Shown here: one piece after another, positions 12,514 to 23,951 of the stretch
How positions within the stretch are numbered: position 1 is the first letter of the stretch
Layout: every line of letters starts with the position of its first letter
Source: Acarospora socialis
Lineage: Eukaryota; Ascomycota; Lecanoromycetes; Acarosporales; Acarosporaceae
Direction: 5' to 3'
DNA: 64,000 nt
Assembly (NCBI GenBank): GCA_025617375.2
Contig: JAMYGW020000008.1
Span: forward strand, 1,736,001-1,800,000
Position numbers and translations under genes: made by a program
Notes under the pieces: model-generated
Databases searched by the model: none
What the model was told of the DNA's origin: nothing
What the model saw: the letters and a program-made list of their open reading frames with translations, nothing else

Positions 12514-13029
12514 TGTCCCGACATATTCATCTGTAATGTAGCTGATCCGTCGGCTTGGGTGTGGCTTGGCTTGATTGTAATCTAGATGCATTTCGTTGGT
12601 GTCAGGAAGGATTGAGCACTTAGTTGATATACCATCTTGTGCAAACATTATGGATGTTCCATAATCTTGCACCTCAACAGACAGCTTGATCTTAAGATAG
12701 CCGACTTGAATCAACGAGCTTGGCTTGGGATAACCTTAAGCCCTATGTTCGAGTACGGACTACTATGTACCTACTTAGGTAGAGACTGCAGGGTTCCCGC
12801 AAAACGGGCCATCAATTGTCCGAAGCCAGCTTCGAGACAACACGAAATTTTCGAGATTTGCAAGCCCCACTACAACACTTTGAGCATATCACCCCTTCAA
12901 CCGTGTCCGTTTTTACAAAACCTTCCTTTTCCCAGACCTAAGATGCGCTTGTGACATTTCTCGAGTCTGGACCTGACTTCGCACTAAGGATCAAGCTGTC
13001 TTCCGTTGCTGTCAATAACGCGTCTGATC
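12514..13029. other. Intergenic region between NCR1 and KAP123
   Basis: About 515 bp. No gene is supportable. A TACCTACTTAGGTAG imperfect palindrome sits at about 12,768-12,782. The remainder is the expected 3' UTR and promoter. Confidence 0.5.
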
Positions 13030-16000
13030 ATGGATCAACAAAAGTTCGTGCAGCTCCTCGAGAGCGTCCTTGAGCGTAAGCATACGAATGACCTGTCATG
13101 AATGTGCTTGAAGAACTGAATATCGCATTACAGCGGATACGGAGCGTGTCAAGGCAGCTACCTCGACACTGAAGAAAAGCTATTACACGTCCCCTGCCTC
13201 ACTTTCCCTCTTACTCCAGCTTCTCACATCGCATGACTCTCCACAGCTTCGCCAGCTAGCTGCCATCGAGGCGCGATCCTTGGTCCCGAAACATTGGACT
13301 TCTATACCGGCTGATCAAAAGCCTCACATCCGAAATCAACTGCTGCAAGCTACAGTCAACGAGCAGAACGCTCTGGTCCGTCACTCGTCGGCCCGCGTCA
13401 TTGCAGCAATTGCAGCCATAGATCTTGCCGATGGCGAGTGGACAGATCTTCCCGGGTTTCTACAACATGCTGCCACGAGCGCGCAGGTACGGCAGAGGGA
13501 GGTCGGTGTCTACATCTTGTTCACACTCCTAGAGGCGATGGGTGACGAGTTCACATCTAAATTCGGCGAACTTTTTGCGCTGTTCCGTAACACTATTCGC
13601 GATCCCGACAGCGCAGATGTACGAGTCAATACCATGCTTGCGTTGAGTAAGATGGCGCTCGTGTTCGACGCGGACGAGGATTCGGCATCTTTACGCGCAT
13701 TCCAAGAGGCGGTCCCGAGTATGGTGTCTATACTCAGAGAATCGATCGATGCAGGAGATGAAGACAGGACCTTGCAAGCGTTCGAGGTCTTTCAAACGTT
13801 CCTAGGATGCGACCTGCAACTTCTCGCACCGCACTTCAAGGACCTGGTACAGTTCATGATCGATATTGCTTCGCAGACCGAGCTTTCGGAAGATTCGAGG
13901 TCGCAAGCCTTGAGCTTCCTTATGCAGTGCGTCAAATATCGGAAAATGAAAATCCAAGGCATGAAGGTTGGTGAACAGCTTACGCTGAAGTCCTTACAGA
14001 TTGTGACGGAGATTGGGGACTCGGCGGCGGACGACGAAGATGTGACGCCCGCAAGGTCGGCTCTAGGTCTCCTCGATCTGCTAGCTGCAAGCCTGCCACC
14101 GAGTCAAGTCATCGTACCCCTACTACACGCGCTGGGCCAGTATGTCAACAACCCTGACCCTGATTATCGGAAAGCGGGTATCTTAGCACTTGGAATGTGT
14201 GTCGAAGGTGCACCGGATTTCATAGCCACACAGTTGAAAGACATTCTGCCTCTTGTTCTTAGACTGCTTGAAGACCCCGAGATCCAAGTCCGGCAGGCAG
14301 CATTGCACGGCGTTGCGAGATTGGCTGATGATCTGGCGGAGGACCTTGGCAAGGAGCACGCTAAATTGATTCCTGCTCTGGTCAAGAACCTTGATATGGC
14401 AATGCAAAGCATTACGGGTGATGAGAAGGACATAAATCTTGACATCATCAAGGGCAGTTGCAACGCTATCGACTCATTGATAGAAGGGTTGGAACCAGCG
14501 GATGTTGCCGAATACCTTCCCGAGTTGATGCCAAGACTAAGTCGCCTGTTCGCCCATCCAGACTTCAAAGTCAAAAGTGGAGCAATCGGAGCAGTAGGAT
14601 CAATCGCAGCGTCAGCCGACGAATCATTCTCACCTTACTTCGAAGCAACAATAAACACACTGTCGGAGTATGTAACCATGAAGGACAGCGATGATGAGCT
14701 AAATCTACGAGCTACCGTGTCTGATTCCTTAGGGAGTATGGCCGGTGCAGTGGGCCCAGATGCATTCAAGCCCTACGTTCAGCCGTTGATGCAGGCAAGT
14801 GAGGAGGGGCTCCACCTTGGAAATCCGAAGCTCCGGGAGTCGAGTTATATCCTTTGGAGTATCATGGCTAAAGTGTATGAATTGGATTTCAAGCCGTTTC
14901 TTGAAGGTGTGGTAAAAGGGTTATTCGAGAGCTTGCAGCAGGAAGAGTCAGATCTAGAGGTCGAGCTTGGTGAAGAGGCACAAGACTTGGTGGGGACTGA
15001 GATCAAGATTGCTGGCAAGAAGGTCAAGGTCTCTGCGGCAGAGGGTGATGGACGAGCTACGCTGAAGAGACTAGCTCAAGCGGCTCAGTCGGCAAACGAT
15101 GAAGATGACGATATTGCTGACGGCGAAGACGACGACGATGAAGCCTGGGACGAGTTGACAGCTGTTACAGCAGTTGCCTTGGAGAAAGAGATTGCGGTGG
15201 AAGTTCTTGGAGACGTTCTGACTCACACGCGGAAAGAGTACCTCCCTTATCTCGAAAAGACAATAGAGACGGTCCTACCTATGGTTGAACACCCTTATGA
15301 AGGCGTGAGAAAGGCGGCCATCGGTACACTGTATAGAGCGTACGCCGCCCTCTGGGCCTTGGCCGAGGAAGGAGAAGCAGGAAAGATGGACAAGTGGCAG
15401 CCAGGACTCCCGCTCAAGGTCCGGCCGACGAACGAACTTACGAAATTGGGTGACATGATCATGACAGCTACATTAACAATCTGGCCAGATGAAGAAGATC
15501 GGTAAGTGGTTTTGTGTCTACTACTGTGTTCATGGCTCTTCTCAGTAGCCATTTCTCTACAATGATGACACACATGTCGTTAATCCCAGCTCACTCAGAC
15601 GCCAAAAGGCGATTGATGAGAACGCGAATCTGTTTCTGATCCTCCCTTTTGAATTGGATCTTACTTTTGGTTGTATCCATTACCGGAGGCGATGCTGATC
15701 AACTACTACAGAGGTACCGTTACGGATATCAATCGCAACCTTGCCGCGACTCTGAAGCTCTGCGGCCCCGCCCTGTTACACGATACCTCTGTGCTTGAGC
15801 GCGTCACAAGCATCATCATTACCATCATCACCAAAAAGCACCCGTGTCAACAAGACATGGATGCTGACGAGGATCTGGACGATTTGCAAGAGTCTTCAGA
15901 GTACGATTGGCTGGTGGTAGATACCGCGTTAGATACCATCATTGGACTTAGTATAGCGCTCGGCGAGACCTTTGGCCAGCTCTGGAAGGTCTTTGAGAAA

Positions 16001-16701
16001 GTCGTCATGAAATATGCCGGAAGCAGTGAAGCGATCGAGAGGAGTACGGCTGTAGGTACCATTGCTGAGTGCATCAAGAACATGGGTCCCACGGTCACTC
16101 CATTCACAACATCGTTACTGAAACTTCTGCTCCACCGATTGAGCGATGAAGATCCGGAAACGAAATCAAACGCGGCGTTTGCGACAGGGTTGTTGTGTCA
16201 GGCCTCTAACAATGATCAAGAGATACTGAAGGCTTACAACACCATATTGGGAAAGCTGGAGCCATTGTTGCACACTCAGGAGGCGAGGCTACTTGACAAC
16301 GCTGCTGGCTGTGTGAGCAGAATGATCATGAAACACAAAGACCGCGTACCGACCGAGGATGTTCTGCCTGCGCTTGTTGAACTCCTTCCATTGAAAATGG
16401 ACTACGAGGAAAATGAGCCCATCTTCAAAATGATTATCCAGCTCTGTAAGTTTCCATCTCCTTACACGCAGGTTTTCGGGATATATGGCTTACATTCATC
16501 GAAGACCAATCAAACGATCCTACGATGCGAGGCTTGACTCAGCGACTTTTGCCCGTACTGGCACACGTTCTTAGCCCTCCCGAAGAGCAATTGACAGATG
16601 ACGTTCGGGAGCAGCTTGTCGAGCTAGTCAAGTACTTGCATAAGCAGCAACCGGTGCTGATACAAGGTCATGAGCGTCTGATGTCGGTGGTCCGATCATA
16701 G
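13030..16701 (+). CDS. KAP123: Importin beta-4/Kap123 family karyopherin
   Basis: Exons 13030-13075, 13134-15501, 15712-16445 and 16505-16701 give 1114 aa, matching yeast Kap123. The protein is a run of HEAT repeats: importin-beta N-terminal region starting MDQQKFVQLLESVLE, conserved repeats such as KAGILALGMCVEGAPDF and VKSGAIGAVGSIA, and an acidic loop near 15,090-15,150 (DEDDDIADGEDDDDEAWDE). Family role: imports ribosomal proteins and histones H3/H4 into the nucleus. The third intron is unusually long (210 nt) for this window. Its acceptor rejoins the conserved VTDINRNLAATLK block, which fixes the join. The last intron restores QLYQSNDPT. Confidence 0.96.
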
Positions 16702-17185
16702 ACCTAGAGAGGTAGGAGTCGAAATCATGATTTACGATTGCATGTCTAGTTACGAAGCGCATGGTTACATTCACGAGCTTACGGGCGGACATTCTCATGT
16801 AGATTAGCCAGCAAGACTTTCGTCATCCAATGTATCCTTGCTGGTTGTGCTGTCTCTAGTCAGTTGGGGTAATAGAGTCTCAATAGATGTACAACCTCAC
16901 TATCACATGACTGGTGAATGACGGGTCGGGCAAATCCCCTGGAACCACATGCCAGCAGTCACCATCTGGAAGGATTAACATTTGCCCGTCAGACCTTGAG
17001 GTCGGACCATCCTAGTATAAACCCCAAACGATGCTACAGTGACTACGAAAGTCATCCATTACATTGTCCTCATACCGCTTATAACGTAGACCATTCGGCA
17101 CAATTACCAGCCAACTCCGTAGGGCCACCCTCGCCGCAAACCCTTCCCACTCCCACAAGCCCGTCATGCGCCTCCTCCCCCACCA
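16702..17185. other. Intergenic region
   Basis: About 480 bp between KAP123 and the GNAT gene. Nothing coding is recognisable. It becomes C-rich shortly before the next ATG. Confidence 0.45.
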
Positions 17186-17707
17186 ATGACTACAACCACC
17201 ATCACCCGCCGTCGCGCCCCCTACCTCATCTCCTCCGACCGCTCCCTCCTGTCCCTCCCCGCCATCCCCGCCGCCTTCGCCAGCCCCGCCCTCTGCTGGT
17301 GCAAACCCCTCCCCGCCCCCACTCTCCGCCTCTGCCTCGACAACTCCTTCTGCCTCGGACTCTACCTCGACCGCTCCTCCACCCCTTCCCCGGCCCTCGC
17401 GACGCCCCCGGCGCCCGAACAGATCGGCCTCCTGCGCATGATTACGGATTACACCACCTTTGCGTACTTGGATGACGTCTATGTCATGCCGGAATATCAG
17501 GGCAAGGGCCTAGGCAGGTGGTTGGTGGAGGTTGCGGGGGAGGTGCTGGGCGGAATGGGCGACTTGAGGAGGGCGGTGTTGCTTGCGGGGGAGGAGGGCA
17601 CGGGGTTCTATGAGAGGGAATTGGGCTTCACGCTCGTGGAGCAGGGGAAGGCAGGGCTGTGGTTTATGAGTCGGTTGGGGGTGGGCGTGGGGGAGCGGTT
17701 GTTGTAG
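17186..17707 (+). CDS. GNAT-family N-acetyltransferase
   Basis: Single exon, 173 aa, a normal size for a stand-alone GNAT protein. The acetyl-CoA binding motif A is clear: DDVYVMPEYQGKGLGRWL carries the Q/R-x-x-G-x-G core, and FYERELGF near the C-terminus is the usual motif B region. The preceding RMITDYTTFAYL is the conserved beta-strand/loop of the fungal YjhQ-like subgroup. It should transfer acetyl from acetyl-CoA to a small amine or protein; the substrate cannot be inferred. The coding sequence is very GC-rich at third positions. The Met at 17186 is the first ATG of this frame. Confidence 0.85.
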   Translation: MTTTTITRRRAPYLISSDRSLLSLPAIPAAFASPALCWCKPLPAPTLRLCLDNSFCLGLYLDRSSTPSPALATPPAPEQIGLLRMITDYTTFAYLDDVYVMPEYQGKGLGRWLVEVAGEVLGGMGDLRRAVLLAGEEGTGFYERELGFTLVEQGKAGLWFMSRLGVGVGERLL

Positions 17708-18219
17708 GTGGGAAGGTACGTGATCTACAAGTGGGAGATGGGGCTTTGGGTCGTTGCTGATGGTGATGCTGGGAGAAAGAAAGGCTGTCTCTGCGCATCG
17801 GGGCGGAGGGAGGTCGCCGGCGAGTTACGGAGAAGTGGTTGCGCATCATCGCCAATGGAAGAAAGAGGTTCATCTACAACAGATATTCATGTACCTATCA
17901 GCCAATCATGCGTTTTCCGGCCGTTGTCTACTGTTTGGTGTGGTTGGAAGCCCTCCATACGAACCGCCGCTCGATACTCCCGCTTCAAATTTGATATCAG
18001 GCATCTATACTAACAGGGTCCAGATCGGTTTGTTTCACGGCATAGCTTACTGAGTTCCTCCACCAAATGCGATCGGAGTCTCACCGGAGTCCCAGTTATG
18101 TCATAGTGTGGAGTTTCCTCCGTAGGGCTGAGGATTGACGATCGGGCGGACCACCGGTTGCGTTTTTAACCAGCCCTATACATACTAACCCTCATCGAGG
18201 CACAGAACATCGGACAACA

Positions 18220-18281
18220 AACTACACCTATTCGAGCCATATTCTGGGCCAGTGAAACTACACCAATTCGGGCCATATTCT
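18220..18281 (+). repeat. Two-copy direct repeat, 36-bp period, upstream of a TATA box
   Basis: The element ACTACACC-W-ATTCG-R-GCCATATTCTG occurs at about 18221-18245 and again at 18257-18281 with only two differences. It ends 15 bp before a TATA box. The spacing and position suggest duplicated upstream activating sites. Confidence 0.6.
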
Positions 18282-18296
18282 GTGTGAGTGGGTGGG

Positions 18297-18304
18297 TATA
18301 TAAA
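18297..18304 (+). promoter_or_regulatory. Probable TATA box
   Basis: TATATAAA in the plus orientation, 236 bp upstream of the ATG at 18540 and just downstream of the two-copy 36-bp-period repeat. The gap to the start codon is largely filled by a pyrimidine-rich stretch and a microsatellite, consistent with a long 5' UTR. Confidence 0.5.
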
Positions 18305-18384
18305 CCCCCAGAATTTCTCCCGTCCATCCTTCTTCTTTTCTTTTATTTTCTCATCAGAGCACCGCTGGATACTGACTGTACGAG

Positions 18385-18457
18385 TACTACTACTACTACT
18401 ACCACCACTACTACCACGACTACCACTACCACTACTACTACTACCACTACTACTACT
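18385..18457 (+). repeat. Trinucleotide microsatellite (ACT/ACC)
   Basis: About 73 bp of near-uninterrupted ACT and ACC units (with GAC interruptions), lying in the presumed 5' UTR about 85-155 bp before the orphan gene's ATG. Likely length-polymorphic. Confidence 0.85.
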
Positions 18458-18539
18458 CATCGTCATACTTCCAAAACCACCGTTCTACTACCATCACCAC
18501 CACTACTCTCACTACCCACTACTTCATCACTTCCTCGCC

Positions 18540-19342
18540 ATGTCATCCTTCTCCATCTCCGCCCTCCACTCGCCTTTCGAGGCTATCACACCTGTCCTCG
18601 ACAAGAGTTCGAGCCGTGAGTTTATTCTTCATCATCATGCCCTCCTGCCCACCATACTAACCTCAACCCCACAGACCACACCCTCACCACCCCCACACCT
18701 CCTCCAACCTCCCTCCGCGGCGGCCCCTCCGGGAAGCCTGCCAAAGCGTACCCTCCGCCCCGTCTCACCTCCTCCGTCTACTCCTCCTACCACCACTCCG
18801 TCAAAACCCACCAGTCCTCGGGATCCTGGACCCTCGACTGGTCCGACAACGAGTCCTCGCCCGGCCGCCCCCCGCTGCGGGAGTTTACCAACTACTCCCT
18901 ACCACCATGGGACGATGATGACCACCTCCCCGCCGACCCGCTACCATCATGGGACGGTGACCGCCTCCCCGCCCACCCGCTGCCGCCACATTTCCGCCCC
19001 CAGCCCCTGCTCACGACGGATCACATCCGCAGGCCCGTGCGCGACGTTTTCGGTCCGCCGCAGGAGGAGATGCCGGGCTCCTGGCCCAAGGGGCCATGTC
19101 GAAAGAGTGCCCCTGGTTGGGGGGTCAACCAGGGGTACATGGAGGTGCTCATCACCCCGGACGAGTGGCGGGAAGGGGAGGGGGGTCTCCGGGGGTACCG
19201 GTACGAGGGGAAGGGGCGGGGGACGATGGCGGACTTGAGGCCGTGCGACCCTGACTATTGGATGAGGACGCAGGCGGAGAAGAAGAAGAAGTGGTGGAGG
19301 AGGCTCGGGAGGGGGATTGGGAAGGTTTTCTGTTTCCGTTAG
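18540..19342 (+). CDS. Hypothetical protein, proline-rich with a basic C-terminus
   Basis: Exons 18540-18615 and 18675-19342 (59-nt intron, GTGAGT donor, TACTAAC branch, ACAG acceptor) give 247 aa. I do not recognise a family. The first 25 residues (MSSFSISALHSPFEAITP...) are followed by a low-complexity Pro/Ser/Asp region with repeated PPWDDDD and PSWDGD blocks. A more ordered C-terminal part follows: VRDVFGPPQEEMPGSW, GYMEVLITPDEW, a DYWMR motif, and a very basic tail ending GKVFCFR. No signal peptide or TM is evident. The downstream DNA carries a diverged second copy of the gene's 3' end. The excellent branch point and phase agreement support a real gene. Confidence 0.6.
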
Positions 19343-20170
19343 GGCGCGGGTCTCTCTGTTCTGCTGGGGTCTTCCATAGTTTGCATAGGCTTTGCGGGTT
19401 TTTCAATGATACTTCTTTACTTCAATGGAACAACGTACTCGTACTAAAATGCATTGCCGTTTCGCGAAGTGCAAGTCTAATGCATGGCTGAGTGTGATTA
19501 GAGAGGTCCTCGTACTCTTTTAGAGATCCTCAGGGAGTTACTTATCCCGTTCAACAGGGTTCGTAAAGGTCAACTGATATGGCTGATCGGCTACGAGAAT
19601 CAATCGCAACCATACTATACACAGCCCCATACTGCCTTTAGAGCATGCCATCTTAGAGCAATCGAGGGTCGTCGAGGCACATATTCAAACTACTGCCCGT
19701 CAAGGGTGAAGGACAGAAGAGGAGCTGGTGGAGGGGGGTTGCGAAGGTGTTTTGTTTCTGCTAGGGTAGGGTGGGGGTCTCTGTTGTGCTCTGCAGCCTG
19801 TGCGGTGTGGGCTTTGTTGGATTGAGGGTCTTCTGACGGCGTTGGCGATTGATGCAATGGGGTTCTCCATGGCTGGCATTAGGTTCTTAATATCTGTTAT
19901 GATAACCTCTTTTATAATTAGACCAACAACATCGTTGTGCTAAACGTGCGGGTCGGCGCTCTGAGCAATCAGGGAGGACCTCGTCCAAGTACTATGTTAA
20001 AGAACCTCAGGGACCTATCTAAGTCACTCAATGGAATTCGCGAAGGTTACCGGATCTAGCTGATCGACCGCTAGAATCGTGCTCAACCAGATTGTTTATG
20101 AGCTGAATATGGCTCCGTCAGAAGGCTGTCCTAGAACAATACTCTCGAGGGTCCTCGAGGAGAGTGCAGT
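19280..20170 (+). repeat. Diverged tandem duplication of the orphan gene 3' end and downstream DNA
   Basis: Sequence from about 19,280-19,690 is recognisable again at about 19,710-20,170, with indels (offset 422 bp at the stop codon, about 480 bp further on). The second copy encodes WWRGVAKVFCFC followed by TAG at 19762, matching the gene's C-terminus. Both copies continue with GGTCTCT, CCTCAGGGA and GAGGGTC-TCGAGG blocks in the same order. No upstream part of the gene is present in copy two, so it is non-coding debris. Confidence 0.6.
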
Positions 20171-20238
20171 AAGCGGCATCATCCCGTTGATGCATTCGTT
20201 TATTTAATTCTTTTGTATCATGTATCTTCCATCGAAAA

Positions 20239-20319
20239 GCGTCGGTGGTTTAGTGGTAAAATCCGTCGTTGCCATAAAACAGTATCGACGGGCCCCGGGT
20301 TCGATTCCCGGCCGACGCA
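20239..20319 (+). tRNA. tRNA-Gly(GCC) with a 10-nt intron
   Basis: An acceptor stem GCGTCGG pairs perfectly with CCGACGC, with discriminator A at 20319. A D arm (TGGTTTAGTGGTA) and a perfect T arm (CCGGG-TTCGATT-CCCGG, also the B box) are present. The anticodon stem CGTCG/CGACG encloses a 17-nt loop instead of 7. The anticodon is GCC at 20271-20273. Removing 10 nt (20275-20284) after position 37, the canonical nuclear tRNA intron site, gives a normal 7-nt loop and a 71-nt tRNA, the standard size for tRNA-Gly. Confidence 0.92.
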
Positions 20320-20325
20320 TATTTC

Positions 20326-20330
20326 TTTTT
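20326..20330 (+). terminator. Pol III terminator of the tRNA gene
   Basis: A run of five T residues begins 7 nt after the tRNA 3' end, with a back-up run of six T at 20335-20340. Both fit RNA polymerase III termination. Confidence 0.75.
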
Positions 20331-20340
20331 GAGCTTTTTT

Positions 20341-21015
20341 GTTGACTTTCAGCTGGTTTTGACCAGTGTTCAGCAAGCGTGTGCGATTGATAGTGTGCTT
20401 TCGTTAGCTAGCAGAGGAAGAGACAAAGCTGGACACACTTCTTGCTCTAGGGGTAACACATTGCTGTGCCCTTGTCTGGGTTCACTCCTTTATGACGGTG
20501 ATTTTTGCTTCTGTAAAATAGTGTACGCAACTGAAGCAGGAGAACCAGAAGGAAGTGTCAAATTGACTCCTTGGGCCTACTACTGTTCTGTATTGCTTTG
20601 AGATGACACCCTTAAATTCTCTCCGCGAGTGGATATCCAAGCTGATGCGCTTGGACGTGGACCAGTCCTAGAGTTACCGGGCAATATGTATGTAAAACCA
20701 TATATAATGGTAGGCGGTTGAATGAGGGTACGGGCCGAGATGCAACCACGTCTTGGCTGGGATCACATATCAGCTCTCAGAGCCCAGAGCATAGCAGGCG
20801 GTCGGCTGCGTCGTTGGAAGGCTTGCTCTCCGGGTGAAGAGAACATGTGCCCCGAGAGCGAGGCTCCCTGGTTACGAAGACGCTCTTCGGCAGGAGCGAG
20901 TGTCGCGCGGATTATTAGGGTATGAATATAAGGTTCTCTACATATACTTGGGCGTGTGGTAGCGCTACTGTCTGACTCTTTCGACCTTTGTAGCAGTCTT
21001 TGATACGCAAGCTAC
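20341..21015. other. Intergenic region between tRNA-Gly and MAK5
   Basis: About 675 bp with no supportable gene. Frames of 60-90 codons exist on the plus strand, but I see no family motif or splice structure in them. Confidence 0.45.
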
Positions 21016-23516
21016 TCAGACTTCTAAGCTCTCCACGTTACCCAAGAATTCCCCATTTTGACCGTTCCGTAAGAGTTCGTCGACATCAACCGCACCGCCG
21101 GCTGTCAGGTACCTTTCGCTTACCCCGACATTGACCCTTTGCGACAGTAGTTCTTTTAACTGTGCCCTCAACCCTTGCATCTCTCCTTTCGAAATGCCCA
21201 TCGATTCTTTCTCCGCCTTCTTTCTTCCTTGCCCTCTTCCCTTCCAGCCGCCTTCCTGCGTCGCAAACTCTTCGCTATCATAGTCGACTCCAAGCTCGTC
21301 GGCCGCCGTACGCAACCAGTCGTCTTCGTGCCCTCTCTTCTCCTTCGCGAGTGAAACGTCGGCAATCTTCTTCGCCAGCGTCGCACGAGGCTTCAGCCGT
21401 GCCACAACTCTCCTGTCGAGGTCGAGCGTGCGCATGAAGTAGCGTTTGCTGTCCGCGCTCGTCGCTACGTTGCGTGCGTGGACTTTGGCGACCAGCCTCC
21501 GCACTCCGACGACTTCTTCTGGCGCGCAGAGAAGGATACTGGATCCGGATCTCTCGGCCCGTGCCGTGCGCCCTGAGCGGTGCACATACATGTCGGCCGC
21601 GCGAGGCAGGTGGTAGTGAACGACCAAGTCGACAGCAGGAATATCAAGACCCCGCGCTGCGACGTCGGTAGCAATCAAAATCGAGCCCGTCTGCGAAGGA
21701 GATGAGAAACGCTCGATGGAGCGGAGGCGGGCTTTCTGGGGCATTTGCGAGTGCAAGGTGTGAGCTGGGAGACCAAGATTCTGGAGGAAAGGAATAAGAC
21801 GCCGGACTGAGTGGATGGAGTTAGTGAAAATGAGAGTTCGGTTTTTTGGGTGGTAGAGGAGGAGTGCGTAAAGATATAGATCCTGGATCGTCGTTAGTAC
21901 GTTTTATCTTAACCGTTGTCTTCATAACATACCTTTTCCAAAGCTGCGCATTCGACGAGACCTTCTTTTAAGCCTTCCGCCATCTGCGAAACTGGATTCA
22001 TATCTACGAACTTTGGCCTCTCTTCTCGAAAATTTAGTTTCCTAAGAAGGTACTCCATTGACTCTTTTCGATCCATTAAGTCACCACCACCGGGCTTTCC
22101 TTTACCGGCAAGCTTTTGTTGCAGACCTTTATTGAATGTAGCTGAGAACACAAGAGTTTGTCGCTGGGTCTTTGCTTCTGATAATCGGTCATTACCGTCA
22201 ATGTCCTTATTCTCGTTCTCGCTATCCACATCCTCACGATCCAAAGCAGCTAATATCTCCTCTACCTCCTTGAAATGCCCCTCGCTCAGAAGTCGATCCG
22301 CCTCGTCAACGACAAGGTACATTATTTGTTTCAGTTGCTTCAAAACTCCTTGGCCGTCACTAATGACTTCCCAGAGCCTTCCTGGCGTACCAACGATGAT
22401 ATCTGCATTGGATAGTAACCGCTGTTGCTTCTGCATCGACAAGCCGCCCGTAAGCGTAGCGATCCGAGGGCTGCCTTGTGGAGCATTTAAGCACAGCTCG
22501 GTAAGATGTGCGGATATCTGGTGCGCCAGTTCTCGGGTCGGTAGAAGAATCAACGCAATGGGTGGATTTCGAGCCTCATCTCCCGCTTTCTGTTTCGTTC
22601 CCTTTGAGCCACTGTTCAGGTTTGCAAGGTAGCTCTCTAATATCGGAACACCAAATGCAAGTGTCTTTCCCGACCCAGTCGAAGCTTTGCCTATAACGTC
22701 GTGTCCGCTGAGGATCTCAGGTATAGCAGAAGCCTGGATAGCTGTAGGCTTGGTGAATCCAATCTTCGAAATGCATAATAGAGCCTCCGGTGATAAATTG
22801 AGAGACTGCCAGGCGGATACTGAGATATCGTTAGTCATATCCCTTCGCGTGTATTGTGTGCAGCTCTACCATCTACTTCGTCATCTATAGCATCTTCTAA
22901 TTTCGCAAAGCTGTTCTCCGCGGTGAACGTAGCTTTGTCTGTAGAAGGTGGCTTCTTCTTCTTTTCCTTGTTTCCCTTCTTCCGCTTCTCCGGCTTGACC
23001 TTGCCAAGCTTTCCCTCCTTTTTGTTTGTCCCAAGATCCTCCTGATCACTTCCCTCATCTTCAAAGCCATTCCATTCCCTGTCCTGGGATCCATTTTCTG
23101 TAACATGAGCTGCATCGCCATCTCCACTCCCAGTCCGCTCACCCAACCCCCGACCGGTGTTCGTTCCACCGGGCCCTACCACCTACCCAGTATCAGCAAT
23201 GCTTTGCCTACTATGCCGACCTAGAACTCCAAACTCTATATTGCACTTTCCCGCCTTCTCTTCCTTCTCCGTCTCCTTCACCGCCCACCCTCAGCACCTC
23301 CACGCCTTCTATCTCTTCGAGTCCGAAGAATCCCTCGGCATCGTCGAACCGATCCGGTAATGTCACTGCGCTCCATTTAAGCTCGTCGATTGAGACTGGC
23401 CCGCCATGGTCAACGTTGGTGGCTTTGGGTCGCTTCGTCTTGGAAGGAGTAGGTTTTCGGCGTTTGTTGGGACCTTGAGTGCGTTCTTGGTCTCTGAAAG
23501 GGCGTTTTGGGGCCAT
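21016..23516 (-). CDS. MAK5: ATP-dependent RNA helicase Mak5 (DEAD box)
   Basis: Exons (complement) 23516-23235, 23182-22870, 22819-21933 and 21882-21016 give 782 aa. The second and third introns are 50 nt with CTAAC branch points. The first junction is less sure: a GTTTGG donor is assumed because it keeps the frame open into the next exon. After a basic/acidic N-terminus come the Q motif (GFTKPTAIQ), Walker A (ASTGSGKT, about 244-251), PTRELAHQ, VDEAD, SAT, ATDVAARGLD and HRSGRTAR. The DVSAWQSLNLSPE entry into the helicase core is specific to Mak5/DDX24. Family role: nucleolar helicase needed for 60S ribosomal subunit assembly and, in yeast, for maintenance of killer dsRNA. Confidence 0.96.
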
Positions 23517-23951
23517 TTGGGCGATGTTGGCGCTGGCGCAGTACTGCAATACCTCTGCGAGTTTCGCTCAAATTGCTGTGAACAGGCGGATTAAGTCTGC
23601 TTCCGCTCCGTGATACCTAAATGCCACTAGCACTTATTCGGCTTGGAACAAGTCAGATTTATTCACTTCACAGAGGGTCCCCGTATGTTTCTAAGCTTGG
23701 AGTCTGCCTGTGCTGTACTTGATGTCTCTCGTCCAGAATACATGTTCGTTCTTGTGGATATATGCTCATTTCTTACTGTTACTCAAGTATATACAAGTGT
23801 TGCGTTAAGATATTAGCTAGTACTTAACGTGAGTGGTGGGACTCTACAAGTAGCATCTAGGCGTTGTTCATATCAGCCATCCATTTCAATCATATCAAAT
23901 AAGTTCGATATGATCGCTTTCTTCTAGTTTCTTTTCAGCCCAAGTAGCATC
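23517..23951. other. Intergenic region at the left edge of the accessory island
   Basis: About 435 bp. It should carry the MAK5 promoter near 23,517-23,620. The rest is AT-richer sequence without recognised features and marks the change from conserved genes to broken accessory genes. Confidence 0.45.

Larger units (their letters stand above)
17708..18539. other. Intergenic region upstream of the orphan gene
   Basis: About 830 bp. No gene is supported; apparent long frames across 18,380-18,540 come from a trinucleotide repeat and lack homology. The region holds a 36-bp-period direct repeat, a TATA box and the microsatellite, listed separately, and probably is the promoter and 5' UTR of the gene starting at 18540. 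Confidence 0.5.

Noticed and set aside
18284-18619. Long overlapping open frames over the trinucleotide repeat
   Set aside because: They owe their length to ACT/ACC repeats and Pro/Thr runs; the spliced frame starting at 18540 fits better and has good splice signals.
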